From contig JBJTWK010000035.1 in NCBI GenBank assembly GCA_046081705.1, positions 1 through 34,337 of the forward strand: 34,337 nucleotides of DNA, in the 5' to 3' direction. This document shows, one piece after another, positions 22,919 through 30,104 of this stretch. A program made the translations under genes and the position numbers. The stretch's first letter is position 1. The number at the start of each line of letters is the position of its first letter. The notes under the pieces are model-generated. The model worked only from the letters and a program-made list of their open reading frames with translations. It did no database searches and was not told where the DNA came from. This stretch comes from IMCC26256 sp046081705 (GTDB lineage: Bacteria; Actinomycetota; Acidimicrobiia; IMCC26256).

Positions 22919-22924
22919 TAGCGT
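22919..22924 (+). promoter_or_regulatory. -10 box TAGCGT for the small membrane protein gene
   Basis: TAGCGT lies 27 bases before the TTG at 22952, in the 161-base gap after moaC, which otherwise shows no clear structure. Confidence 0.35.
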
Positions 22925-22951
22925 GCCCTCCACGGAAAGCGACGAGGAGCC

Positions 22952-23476
22952 TTGGCGATTCCGGTCCTACTGATACTCGTGGCCCTCTGGGGGATCTTCT
23001 TCCTCTGGCCCCTGATCTCCGGCAGGTTCCGGCAGACCGGTGGCCGGGCCCTCGCATCGGTGGATCGCTTCCGGCACGGCATCGGTTCCATCGGTCGCTC
23101 GGGCGGGCACCACCTCCCGCACCTCGGTCACCACGCCCCGGTCGTCGGTCCGGTCACGCCGCGGCTCGGGCCGTTGCCCGCAGTCCTGCGGCCGCCGGCC
23201 TCCCCCCACCGTCGACGTCGGCAGGTGCTCGCGATCGCGGCGGCGGTGTCCGTCCCGGTCCTCGTGGTGGCGTTCGTGACCGACGCGACCGTGGCGTGGC
23301 TGGCGGCCCTCGTCGTCTGCGGCCCGAGCCTGGCCTACCTCGCGGCGGTGGTGCGCCTCGAGCAGGCGCAGCGCGAACGCGTCGAGAAGGTGCGCCGCCT
23401 CCCCGTGATCGAGCCGCCGACCCGCCGGGTCGACCCGCCGGCGGAGGTGCGACCGTCCATCGCCCGCCCGGGCTGA
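22952..23476 (+). CDS. Small membrane protein, unknown function
   Basis: The 174-residue protein has an N-terminal membrane segment (MAIPVLLILVALWGIFFLWPLI). A Gly/His/Arg-rich stretch follows to about residue 85, then two close membrane segments (ILAIAAAVSVPVLVVAFVT-like and VAWLAALVVCGPSLAYLAAVV, about residues 90-135) and a charged cytoplasmic tail. I do not recognise the family. The TTG start at 22952 is inferred from the hydrophobic opening and a GAGGAG two bases upstream, which is closer than usual; no better start lies in frame. It precedes the tRNA gene on the same strand. Confidence 0.65.
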   Translation: MAIPVLLILVALWGIFFLWPLISGRFRQTGGRALASVDRFRHGIGSIGRSGGHHLPHLGHHAPVVGPVTPRLGPLPAVLRPPASPHRRRRQVLAIAAAVSVPVLVVAFVTDATVAWLAALVVCGPSLAYLAAVVRLEQAQRERVEKVRRLPVIEPPTRRVDPPAEVRPSIARPG

Positions 23477-23510
23477 GGCTCCCGGGGGGAGTCGCCCGGG
23501 CCCGGCTTGC

Positions 23511-23516
23511 TACCCT
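23511..23516 (+). promoter_or_regulatory. -10 box TACCCT for tRNA-Ala
   Basis: TACCCT ends 12 bases before the first base of the tRNA, leaving a very short 5' leader for RNase P. A C/G-rich hairpin (CTCCC/GGGAG) after the preceding gene lies further upstream. Confidence 0.4.
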
Positions 23517-23528
23517 TTCGCCTCCCAC

Positions 23529-23605
23529 GGGGGTGTAGCTCAGCCTGGTAGAGCGCTACGTTCGCAACGTAGAAGTCGTGGGTTCAAGTCCCATCACCTC
23601 CACCA
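23529..23605 (+). tRNA. tRNA-Ala with anticodon CGC
   Basis: The 77 bases fold as a full cloverleaf. The acceptor stem is GGGGGTG/CACCTCC with the G3-U70 pair that identifies tRNA-Ala, and the D-arm stem is GCTC/GAGC. The anticodon stem CTACG/CGTAG carries the loop TTCGCAA, giving anticodon CGC for the codon GCG. The variable loop is AAGTC and the T-arm is GTGGG-TTCAAGT-CCCAT. The discriminator is A and the 3' CCA is encoded. Confidence 0.97.
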
Positions 23606-23607
23606 CC

Positions 23608-23629
23608 GGCCCGGCCCGAGCGCCGGGCC
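23608..23629 (+). terminator. 8-bp GC hairpin after tRNA-Ala
   Basis: GGCCCGGC and GCCGGGCC pair perfectly around CCGAGC, starting two bases after the tRNA. No U-run follows. It also lies just past the convergent exchanger gene and may serve both. Confidence 0.6.
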
Positions 23630-23648
23630 GTGTCGCGTCGTGCGGCGG

Positions 23649-24614
23649 TCAGGCGCGGACCAGCAGTACGAGCGCGATCGGGTAGGCGCCGAGCAGGATC
23701 GCGCCGGCGCGACGGGTGAGCACGCCGTGTCGCCACCCCAGGGCGATGACGAGGACGAGGGCGGCCAGCATGAGGACCCACGGTCCGTGCAGTCGGGTCG
23801 CGTCGATGACGCGCAGCGGCCGCACGAGCGCACCCGCGCCGAGGGTCATCGTCACGTTGTATGCGAACGAGCCGATGACCCCGGCGACCACCGCCTCGGT
23901 CACGCCGTGGCGGGCCGAGGTGAACGCCAGCACCACGAGTTCGAACGCTGTCGCGAATCCCACGATCGTGAGGGCGAGCGTGGTCTGACTCGCCTCGACC
24001 GTCGTGATGCCGCGCACGCCCTCGACGATCATGACCGCCCCGACCGCCATCGCCGCGATACCGGCCAGCACGAACGCGAGCTCGCGACCGACCCGGCCGG
24101 TGCGGGCGTCCGGGGTCCCGAGGTCCTCGAGCGCCTCCTCGATCTCGGCGGTCTCGCCGAGCGCCGGCGGCCGGCGCTCGATCCGCCAGATCGTGGCGAC
24201 GAACACGACGTAGAGCCCGACCAGTGCGAGCCCCTCGATGCGGGTGACGGCACCGTCCCACGCGATCCACGCCGCCGCCGCGCCGAGTGGCAGACCGAGC
24301 AGCGCGTACCGGCGCACCGACCGTCCGAACGGCAGGGCCGCCACGCTCGCGCCCACACCGAGCGCGACGAGGCAGATGGCGATGTTCGTGCCCACGACGT
24401 TGCCGAGGGCGATGGCGGGGGAGTCGCGCAGCGACGCGGTCATCGAGGTCACGAGCTCCTCGGGCTCTGCACCCGCGAGCAGGATCCCGAGGGCGAAGAC
24501 CGTCACCCCGAGGCGCGCCGACGCAACGGCGAGGTGCTTCGCGAAGGTCTCCGCGCCCCACACGATGAGGACGACCCCGATCCCGAGGCCGGCGAGGTGG
24601 AGCGCGGTGTCCAC
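23649..24614 (-). CDS. Cation (Na+/Ca2+-type) exchanger membrane protein
   Basis: The 321-residue protein has two homologous halves of about five membrane segments, the NCX/CaCA layout. The alpha repeats are GILLAGAEPEELVTSMTASLRDSPAIALGNVVGTNI at about residues 45-80 and VGFATAFELVVLAFTSARHGVTEAVVAGVIGSFAYN at about residues 222-257. Each holds an acidic ion site (the Glu run in AGAEPEE; Glu in ATAFELV) and the GN.VG-type turn, though the second copy departs from the usual GSNIFN-like form. A central hydrophilic loop lies between. The GTG start at 24614 follows ten bases after an operon partner. The transported ion is likely Ca2+ or another divalent cation. Confidence 0.88.
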   Translation of the reverse strand: MDTALHLAGLGIGVVLIVWGAETFAKHLAVASARLGVTVFALGILLAGAEPEELVTSMTASLRDSPAIALGNVVGTNIAICLVALGVGASVAALPFGRSVRRYALLGLPLGAAAAWIAWDGAVTRIEGLALVGLYVVFVATIWRIERRPPALGETAEIEEALEDLGTPDARTGRVGRELAFVLAGIAAMAVGAVMIVEGVRGITTVEASQTTLALTIVGFATAFELVVLAFTSARHGVTEAVVAGVIGSFAYNVTMTLGAGALVRPLRVIDATRLHGPWVLMLAALVLVIALGWRHGVLTRRAGAILLGAYPIALVLLVRA

Positions 24615-24624
24615 GACGGTGGGC

Positions 24625-24960
24625 TCAGCCCGGTCGCCGGAGGGTGGCGAGGCGGGCGTTGAGCGCGTCGATCCCGATCCCCGCCTCGGGTGCGGCGACG
24701 GTGCGCACCGGCACCCGGGTGCCGTCGGTGCGCACCAGCACGCAGGTCGCCGGGCGCAGACCCGAGAACATCCCGACGGACGCTGCGGGTTCGAAGTGGT
24801 CGGCTTCGGCGATCGGCACGACGATGCGCGGCCGGCGATGGTTCTCGATGACCACGCCTTCGGCGCCGATGTGGAGGCGGCTCCGGCGCACCGAGACCAT
24901 CGCCGCAACCCAGGCCGCCACGACGAGCCCGAGCGGGACGAGGACGAGGAAGAACAGCAC
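24625..24960 (-). CDS. Small membrane protein with PH-like domain
   Basis: The 111-residue protein has one N-terminal membrane segment (MLFFLVLVPLGLVVAAWVAAMVSV) followed by a beta-rich domain (LHIGAEGVVIENHRRPRIVVPIAEADHFEP) resembling small bacterial PH-like modules. The likeness is by pattern only. The GTG start has a weak ribosome site. It sits 10 bases before the exchanger gene and 12 bases after the His-rich gene, so the three probably form an operon, and it may modulate the exchanger. Confidence 0.6.
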   Translation of the reverse strand: MLFFLVLVPLGLVVAAWVAAMVSVRRSRLHIGAEGVVIENHRRPRIVVPIAEADHFEPAASVGMFSGLRPATCVLVRTDGTRVPVRTVAAPEAGIGIDALNARLATLRRPG

Positions 24961-24972
24961 CGGCGATCCGGA

Positions 24973-25881
24973 TCAGGCCGTGCGGACCGCGGCGCCGTGG
25001 GCGTCGTAGGGCTCTCCCCGCGCCTCGGCCGCGTGCCGGCCGAAGGCGAGCTGGAACTCGCTGATCCCACCGATTTCCCATGGACCGACGGAGCCGGCGG
25101 CGAGTGCATCCGCCGATTGGGGTGGCACCCCGATGAGTGCCCGCACGTCGTCGATCGGCGCGGCCGCGTGCTCGAACCAGTCGACGGTGAGGAGGTCGCG
25201 GCCCCCGATGTGCGCACCGATGAGTGCGCTGCGCCGCGTCGCGTCGGCGAGCCCGATCGCCATGTGCTCGGAGTTCTGGGACATGTGGTGCGGGTCGTGC
25301 TCGAAGGTCGTCGCCCGTTCGAGTCGGCTGGTCTCGAAGAGTCCGATCACGCTCGCGAGCAGCGAGAACGCGTGCGGGTCGTCGTCGACCGCGTCCCACT
25401 CGTCGTGGAGGTGCCGGTGCACGTGGAGGACCTCGTCGAGCGGGCGTTCGGGGTGCGCGTGGTAGCCGGACCGCATGAAGTCGGCCATCGCGAGGTCGCG
25501 GTGCTCGTTCGCGAGCCGTCGGACCACGTCGATCATGGCGTCGTCGATGCTGAGTTCCAGGGCGTACTCGCGGATGCGTTCCACGATGTCCTCGGGCCGC
25601 GGATCGAGGACGAACGCCGCGAGGAGCATGGTCTGGACCTGACGGATGCGGAACACCTCGTCGCAGCGGCGCATGGCCTCGGCGAACGCGGACGGTCCGA
25701 GCGGCTCGAGCCCGTCGAGATGGACGTCGACGCCCGTGAGCGCCCGGATGTGGGCCCGCAGGATGTCGGCGAGTTCGGCCGCCCCGGCCACCGCGGTCAT
25801 CTTCGCCCGGGCCGCGGTCACGACCTCGTCGTGCGACGGCGGCTCGCGCAGGACCTCATCGTGGGGGAGCGGGACGGGCAC
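24973..25881 (-). CDS. His-rich hypothetical protein, 302 aa
   Basis: I do not recognise the family. The GTG at 25881 is preferred because GGAGGA lies six bases upstream; longer frames enter the promoter. The protein looks all-helical and has no membrane segment. Its middle holds a dense run of His, Asp and Glu (HAHPERPLDEVLHVHRHLHDEWD, about residues 142-164), and FEHDPHHMSQNSEH follows at about residues 192-205. This might be a metal site. The C-terminus shows WEIGGISEFQLAFGRHAAEARGEPYDAHG. It is first in the apparent operon with the PH-like and exchanger genes. Confidence 0.7.
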   Translation of the reverse strand: MPVPLPHDEVLREPPSHDEVVTAARAKMTAVAGAAELADILRAHIRALTGVDVHLDGLEPLGPSAFAEAMRRCDEVFRIRQVQTMLLAAFVLDPRPEDIVERIREYALELSIDDAMIDVVRRLANEHRDLAMADFMRSGYHAHPERPLDEVLHVHRHLHDEWDAVDDDPHAFSLLASVIGLFETSRLERATTFEHDPHHMSQNSEHMAIGLADATRRSALIGAHIGGRDLLTVDWFEHAAAPIDDVRALIGVPPQSADALAAGSVGPWEIGGISEFQLAFGRHAAEARGEPYDAHGAAVRTA

Positions 25882-25919
25882 GACGTTCCTCCGGGTGCGG
25901 ATGGCGGGTGCGGAGCCGC

Positions 25920-25925
25920 AGCGTA
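25920..25925 (-). promoter_or_regulatory. -10 box TACGCT for the His-rich gene operon
   Basis: TACGCT on the minus strand lies 38 bases before the GTG at 25881, leaving a leader that contains the GGAGGA ribosome site. Confidence 0.4.
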
Positions 25926-25945
25926 GTGGGGTCGTGCCGGATGGA

Positions 25946-26200
25946 TCAGCCCGCCGTGACGACGACCGAGGTGTCGCGCGTCCGGCCCGAGGTGTCCACT
26001 GCGCGCCAGGATCGTGTGCTTGGCGCCCTTGGGTGTGGGAACGGTCCACAAGTTCGAGCAGGGCGCGCCGGCGGCCGTCGGTCGCCGGGCCGGGGCGGTT
26101 CGACGCGCTCGAACTTCGGGGTCGGCGCGGCGTCGGCTGCGCCCCACGACGGCGTGGAACCGGCGACGAGGCCGGTGCCGATCGTCAGCAGGATCGACAT
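25946..26200 (-). CDS. Possible small secreted protein, 84 aa
   Basis: The frame begins with an ATG and MSILLTIGTGLVAGSTPSWGAADA, which reads as a short signal peptide with a small-residue cleavage region near residue 22. A Pro/Arg-rich mature part follows with one cysteine and no recognised domain. A TTG at 26218 would add six residues (MSFRRT), giving a more basic, better signal-peptide start. There is no strong ribosome site; a TACGGT box lies about 70 bases upstream at 26272-26277. Codon usage in such GC-rich sequence is a weak guide, so the gene is tentative. Confidence 0.4.
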   Translation of the reverse strand: MSILLTIGTGLVAGSTPSWGAADAAPTPKFERVEPPRPGDRRPPARPARTCGPFPHPRAPSTRSWRAVDTSGRTRDTSVVVTAG

Positions 26201-26364
26201 CGTGCGGCGGAAGGACAACGGACTCCCGCGCCCGCGGCGGTGGGAGGTCCTCGACTCCGGGCGCGTGTCCGACCGTACGAGCGGTCGTGGTCGGTCGCAT
26301 GGACCGCGCAGCGCTACCGGAGTCGACGTCCGGTGGGCGTCACGCGATCACCACGGAGGTTTCC

Positions 26365-27201
26365 TCAGCGCTGCGGCACCTCGAACGTCGACGGGCCGTC
26401 GCGGTCGGGGTCGAGGATGGTGATCGGGTCGCGCGCGTCGTCGACGTACCCGAGCGCGTACGCGCCGTAGTCGTACCCCATGAGCCGCTGCACGGGTTCG
26501 GGGAGCGCGGCGGCGATGTCGCGGGGGACCGAGAGGTACTGGTTCTCCTCCTGGCGCAACCAGCCGAGGGTGTAGTCGACGTTGATGCCGGTGCGGACGG
26601 CATCCGTGGTGTTCGCACCGCCGCCGTGCACGGTGCCGCCGAGGTAGAGCACCACCGAGCCGCGGGGCATCTCGGCCGGCAGGGAGTCCGCGTGCGAGTA
26701 CTCGAGGCCCTCCGAGCGGTGCGTGTCCGGGACCACGCGCGTGGCGCCGTTCGCCTCGGTGAAGTCGCACAGCGCCCAGATCGTCGACACCTCGACGTCG
26801 AGGTCCACCGGGAACCGGTGGAAGTTGAAGCACCAGTGATCGCGGTGCAGCTGCTGGGCGGGGGACTCCGGTCCGATGGCGATCGCCTGGGTGAGGTGGA
26901 GCTGGTACTTCGTGCCCTTGGCGCCCAGCACGGCGTCGACGGCTCCGAGCACGGTCGGGTGCGCGATGAGGTCGACGGACGACGGCGACCGGGCGAGGAG
27001 CGCGCCGGTCCGTCGGGTGTTGCGCCCGGTGAACTCGTCGCCCCCGGTCGGGGTGCGGGCCAGCCACGGTGCGAGTTCCGCCTCGACCCGGTCGCAGAGG
27101 TCCGGGTCGGCGAGGCGTTCGACGATGGCGCAGCCGTGCTCGGCGAGTGCGGCGACGACCGTGGTCGGGTCGACGTCGCGGTCGAAGCGGGGGATCGCCA
27201 T
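26365..27201 (-). CDS. Phytanoyl-CoA dioxygenase (PhyH)-family oxygenase
   Basis: The 278-residue protein has the Fe(II)/2-oxoglutarate site: His119 and Asp121 in HRDHW, His192 in GGTVHGGG, and Arg203 for 2-oxoglutarate. The double-stranded beta-helix core runs from about residue 98 to 212. Members hydroxylate phytanoyl-CoA, small molecules or natural-product intermediates; the substrate is unknown here. No signal peptide. A GAGGAG ribosome site precedes the ATG. It is divergent from the SDR gene, and the two may share a control region of 72 bases. Confidence 0.9.
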   Translation of the reverse strand: MAIPRFDRDVDPTTVVAALAEHGCAIVERLADPDLCDRVEAELAPWLARTPTGGDEFTGRNTRRTGALLARSPSSVDLIAHPTVLGAVDAVLGAKGTKYQLHLTQAIAIGPESPAQQLHRDHWCFNFHRFPVDLDVEVSTIWALCDFTEANGATRVVPDTHRSEGLEYSHADSLPAEMPRGSVVLYLGGTVHGGGANTTDAVRTGINVDYTLGWLRQEENQYLSVPRDIAAALPEPVQRLMGYDYGAYALGYVDDARDPITILDPDRDGPSTFEVPQR

Positions 27202-27231
27202 CGGTGCACTCCTCGGATCGGTGACGGGACG

Positions 27232-27237
27232 AGACTA
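27232..27237 (-). promoter_or_regulatory. -10 box TAGTCT for the PhyH-like gene
   Basis: TAGTCT on the minus strand lies about 30 bases before the ATG at 27201, leaving space for the GAGGAG site. Confidence 0.4.
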
Positions 27238-27260
27238 GGTGCGCGGGCCGCCCTCGGTGC

Positions 27261-27266
27261 CAGACT
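27261..27266 (+). promoter_or_regulatory. -10 box CAGACT, leaderless start of SDR gene
   Basis: CAGACT ends seven bases before the ATG at 27274. It matches the window's pattern except for the first base; the same CAGACT precedes the monooxygenase gene at 30018. Confidence 0.3.
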
Positions 27267-27273
27267 CGGCGCC

Positions 27274-28200
27274 ATGCCGTTCACCGCCACCTCCACCACC
27301 GACGACGTCCTCGCCGGCGTCGACCTCACGGGTCGCCGTGCCCTCGTCACCGGGGCCTCGACCGGGCTCGGGGAGGAGACGGCCCGCGCGCTGGCGGCCT
27401 GCGGCGCCGAGGTCGTGCTCGCCGTGCGCGATCCCGAGCGCGGCGAGGCGGCCAGCGCGCGGATCCGCGCCACCGTCCCCGATGCCCGCCTCGACCAGCG
27501 CGTCGTCGCGCTCGACTCCCTCGCCAGCGTCCGGGCCTTCACCGACGGCTGGGCGGGGGACGGCGCCGCGATCGACCTCCTCATCCTCAACGCCGGGATC
27601 ATGGGTTGCCCCCCACGGACGACCGCCGACGGCTGGGAGGTCCAGATCGGCACGAACCACATCGGGCACTTCGCCCTCACGCAGCCGCTCCTCCCGAGCC
27701 TGCGCGACGGGGGGCGGGTGATCGTGCTGAGCAGCGCCGGGCACCGCTTCTCCGATGTGGACCTCGACGACCCGAACTTCGAGCGCACCGAGTACGACCC
27801 CTGGGTCGCGTACGGCCGGTCGAAGACGGCCAACGCGCTGTTCGCGGTGGAGCTCGACCGACGCCTCGGTGATCGCGCCCGCGCGTTCTCGGTGCACCCG
27901 GGCCGGATCGTGACCGAACTCGGTCGACACCTCACGGAGGACGCGATCGCGTCGCTCATGGAGACGATGGCGGCCGGGGCGGCGGTGGAGTGGAAGACGA
28001 TCCCGCAGGGCGCGGCGACCACCTGCTGGGCGGCGACGGCGCCCGAACTCGACGCGCACGGGGGTGCGTACCTCGAGGACTGCGGCGTCGCCGGGCGCAC
28101 CGAGGATCCCAGCAGCGGCACGGGCGTGCGGGCGTACGCGGTCGATGAGGACCGCGCCGCCGCGCTCTGGTCCCGTACCGAGGCGTGGCTCGCGGGCTGA
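27274..28200 (+). CDS. Short-chain dehydrogenase/reductase (SDR)
   Basis: The 308-residue enzyme has the NAD(P)-binding motif TGASTGLG (residues 26-33), the NAG motif in LILNAGIMG (about residue 110), the catalytic serine in VLSSAGHR, and Tyr180 with Lys184 in YGRSK. The overall pattern (LDDPNFERTEYDPWVAYGRSKTANALF) is that of the retinol dehydrogenase/WWOX-like group, which oxidises or reduces lipophilic alcohols and ketones. It is convergent with the flavin monooxygenase gene, with six bases between stops; the pair could act on the same ketones, but no coupling is visible. Confidence 0.92.
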   Translation: MPFTATSTTDDVLAGVDLTGRRALVTGASTGLGEETARALAACGAEVVLAVRDPERGEAASARIRATVPDARLDQRVVALDSLASVRAFTDGWAGDGAAIDLLILNAGIMGCPPRTTADGWEVQIGTNHIGHFALTQPLLPSLRDGGRVIVLSSAGHRFSDVDLDDPNFERTEYDPWVAYGRSKTANALFAVELDRRLGDRARAFSVHPGRIVTELGRHLTEDAIASLMETMAAGAAVEWKTIPQGAATTCWAATAPELDAHGGAYLEDCGVAGRTEDPSSGTGVRAYAVDEDRAAALWSRTEAWLAG

Positions 28201-28206
28201 GGCGAC

Positions 28207-30018
28207 TCAGGTGGTGCGGAACTCGAGGCCGGCGAACTCGCCCGAGCGGCGCCACGCGTCGATGTAGGCGAAGTAGGCGACCGGGCCCTCGGGGTATCCG
28301 GAGGAGTTGAGTCGTTCGCGGCGGCCCATCGGCCGGCCCTCGTTGTTGTAGTAGCCGGGGGTGCACTCGGTGCTGCCGAGCACGCCGCGGGTCGAGCGCT
28401 CGATGCGGTCGATCCAGTCGTCCTCGGCCTCCGGGGTCACCTCCACCTCGATCGCACCGACGTCGAGCGCGTGGCGGACCACGGCGGCGACGTTCGCGCC
28501 GGCTTCGGTGAGGTTGTGCGTGACGTTCGAGATCAGGTTCCCGGCCTGGCTGAGGCTCGTGATGAAGAGGTTGGGGAACCCGTGCACGTGCATCCCGTGC
28601 AGGGTGCGCATCCCGTCGGCCCAGCGCGCCGAGAGCGTCACCCCGTCGCGTCCGGTCGTCTCGTACCCGGTGCGACGCGCGTAGTCGGTCCCCACCTCGA
28701 ACCCGGACGCGAAGATGAGCACGTCGAGGTCGTAGTGGTCATCACCGACCCAGACGCCGGTCCCGTCGATCCGTGCCACGCCCCGGCCGTCGGTATCGAC
28801 GAGGTGCACGTTCGGCCGGTTGTAGGTCGGCAGGTACTCGTCGTGGAAGCACGGTCGCTTGCAGAGTTGCCGGTACCAGGGCTTCAGGTGTTCCGCTGTG
28901 GCGGGATCCGTGACGATCGCGTCGACGCGGGCCCGGATCTCCTCCATCTTCTCGTCGTCGCAGTCCTCGTAGGCCCGAACCCAGGTCTCGACCGAGAACT
29001 CGCCGTCGAGCGTGGCGACGATGCGGTCGCGGATGCGCTGGGAGATGTCGGTCCAGCCGTCCTGGACCAGGTCCTCGTCGGTGAACCCGCCGGTCTGGAG
29101 GATCGTGAAGTTGGTGAGCCACTCCCGCTGCCACCCGGGCTCAAGGGTGGCGAACCACTCGGGGTCGATCGGGCGGTTGTTCCGCACGTCGATCGACGAC
29201 GGTGTGCGTTGGAAGACGAACAGTTCCCCGGCGTCGCGTCCGAGGGCCGGGATGCACTGCACCGCGGTCGCGCCGGTGCCGATGATGCCGACCCGCAGGT
29301 CGGCGAGGCCGGTCATCGGTGCGCCCTCCGGCGTGCCGCCGGTGATCGTGTAGTCCCACCGGCTCGTGTGGAACGCCGGACCGGCGAAGGTCTCGATCCC
29401 GGGGATGCCGGGCAACTTGGCCCGGTGGAGGGGTCCGGTGCCCATCGACACGAAGCGGGCCCGGATCTCGTCGCCCCGGTCGGTCCGGATGATCCAGCGC
29501 GAGGAGTCGTCGTCCCAGACGACCGACTCGACCTCGGTCGAGAGCAACGCCCGCTCGGCGAGGCCGTACTGCTCGGCGATCGCCCGCGCGTGCGCGTGGA
29601 TCTCGGGCGCCTGCACGTACTTCGCGCTCGGCATGCGCCCGGTCTCCTCGAGCATGGGCAGGTAGATCATCGCGGCGGTGTCGCACATCGCACCCGGGTA
29701 CCGGTTCCAGTACCAGACCCCGCCGACGTCGCCCGCGCCGTCGATGAGCATCACGTCGTCGACGCCTGCTTCGACCAACTTCGCGCCCGTGCACAGCCCG
29801 GCGAACCCGGCGCCGATGATCGCCACCGTCACCTCGTCGTGCCGTGGGGCGCGCGCGACGCGCGGCGTGTACGGATCGTCGAGCAGGTGCGCGTACCGTC
29901 CGGTCGGTGCGAGGTACTGCTCGTTGCCCTCGGGGCGGATGCGCTTGTCCCGCTCCTGTCGGTACCGGCGGCGCAGGGCCTCGCGGTCGATGGCCGGTCC
30001 GGGGTCGGTCGTGGTCAC
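28207..30018 (-). CDS. Baeyer-Villiger-type flavin monooxygenase
   Basis: The 603-residue protein has the FAD-binding motif GAGFAG (residues 69-74), a second Rossmann motif GIIGTGATAVQ for NADPH (residues 244-254), and between them the Baeyer-Villiger fingerprint FAGPAFHTSRWD (residues 211-222, FxGxxxHxxxWD). Such enzymes turn ketones into esters or lactones with NADPH and oxygen. The N-terminal 60 residues are an extension seen in larger BVMOs. The C-terminal half (HGMHVHGFPNLFI, then TEAGANVAAVV) is the usual lid region. The GTG start follows from a CAGACT box six bases upstream; there is no ribosome site. Confidence 0.93.
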   Translation of the reverse strand: MTTTDPGPAIDREALRRRYRQERDKRIRPEGNEQYLAPTGRYAHLLDDPYTPRVARAPRHDEVTVAIIGAGFAGLCTGAKLVEAGVDDVMLIDGAGDVGGVWYWNRYPGAMCDTAAMIYLPMLEETGRMPSAKYVQAPEIHAHARAIAEQYGLAERALLSTEVESVVWDDDSSRWIIRTDRGDEIRARFVSMGTGPLHRAKLPGIPGIETFAGPAFHTSRWDYTITGGTPEGAPMTGLADLRVGIIGTGATAVQCIPALGRDAGELFVFQRTPSSIDVRNNRPIDPEWFATLEPGWQREWLTNFTILQTGGFTDEDLVQDGWTDISQRIRDRIVATLDGEFSVETWVRAYEDCDDEKMEEIRARVDAIVTDPATAEHLKPWYRQLCKRPCFHDEYLPTYNRPNVHLVDTDGRGVARIDGTGVWVGDDHYDLDVLIFASGFEVGTDYARRTGYETTGRDGVTLSARWADGMRTLHGMHVHGFPNLFITSLSQAGNLISNVTHNLTEAGANVAAVVRHALDVGAIEVEVTPEAEDDWIDRIERSTRGVLGSTECTPGYYNNEGRPMGRRERLNSSGYPEGPVAYFAYIDAWRRSGEFAGLEFRTT

Positions 30019-30024
30019 GCCCGC

Positions 30025-30030
30025 AGTCTG
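30025..30030 (-). promoter_or_regulatory. -10 box CAGACT, leaderless start of monooxygenase gene
   Basis: CAGACT on the minus strand ends six bases before the GTG at 30018, in the gap shared with the lipoprotein gene. Confidence 0.3.
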
Positions 30031-30066
30031 CCCCGACCTCGCCGACGCGGCCGCACCCCGGCGCCG

Positions 30067-30072
30067 TAGGCT
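30067..30072 (+). promoter_or_regulatory. -10 box TAGGCT for the lipoprotein gene
   Basis: TAGGCT lies 32 bases before the GTG at 30105. The leader includes AGGAGGGG seven bases before the start, one of the clearest ribosome sites in the window. Confidence 0.45.
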
Positions 30073-30104
30073 CCCGTGGTCCGGTCGGCAGGAGGGGATG
30101 CGAC

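Larger units (their letters stand above)
25882..26364. other. 483-bp region with one weak small gene
   Basis: Between the His-rich gene and the dioxygenase gene, the only coding candidate I can support is the short secreted-type frame at 25946-26200. A TACGCT -10 box for the His-rich gene lies at the left end. No repeat or RNA gene is seen. Confidence 0.5.

Noticed and set aside
24973..25881. Coq4-like identity for the His-rich protein
   Set aside because: It contains HDEWD in a helical setting that recalls the Coq4 HDxxH motif, but the second His and the downstream Glu spacing do not match and quinone genes are absent.
26014..27273. Plus-strand frame running into the SDR gene
   Set aside because: The real SDR start is the ATG at 27274, where the family pattern begins. 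The upstream part is antisense to the dioxygenase gene.
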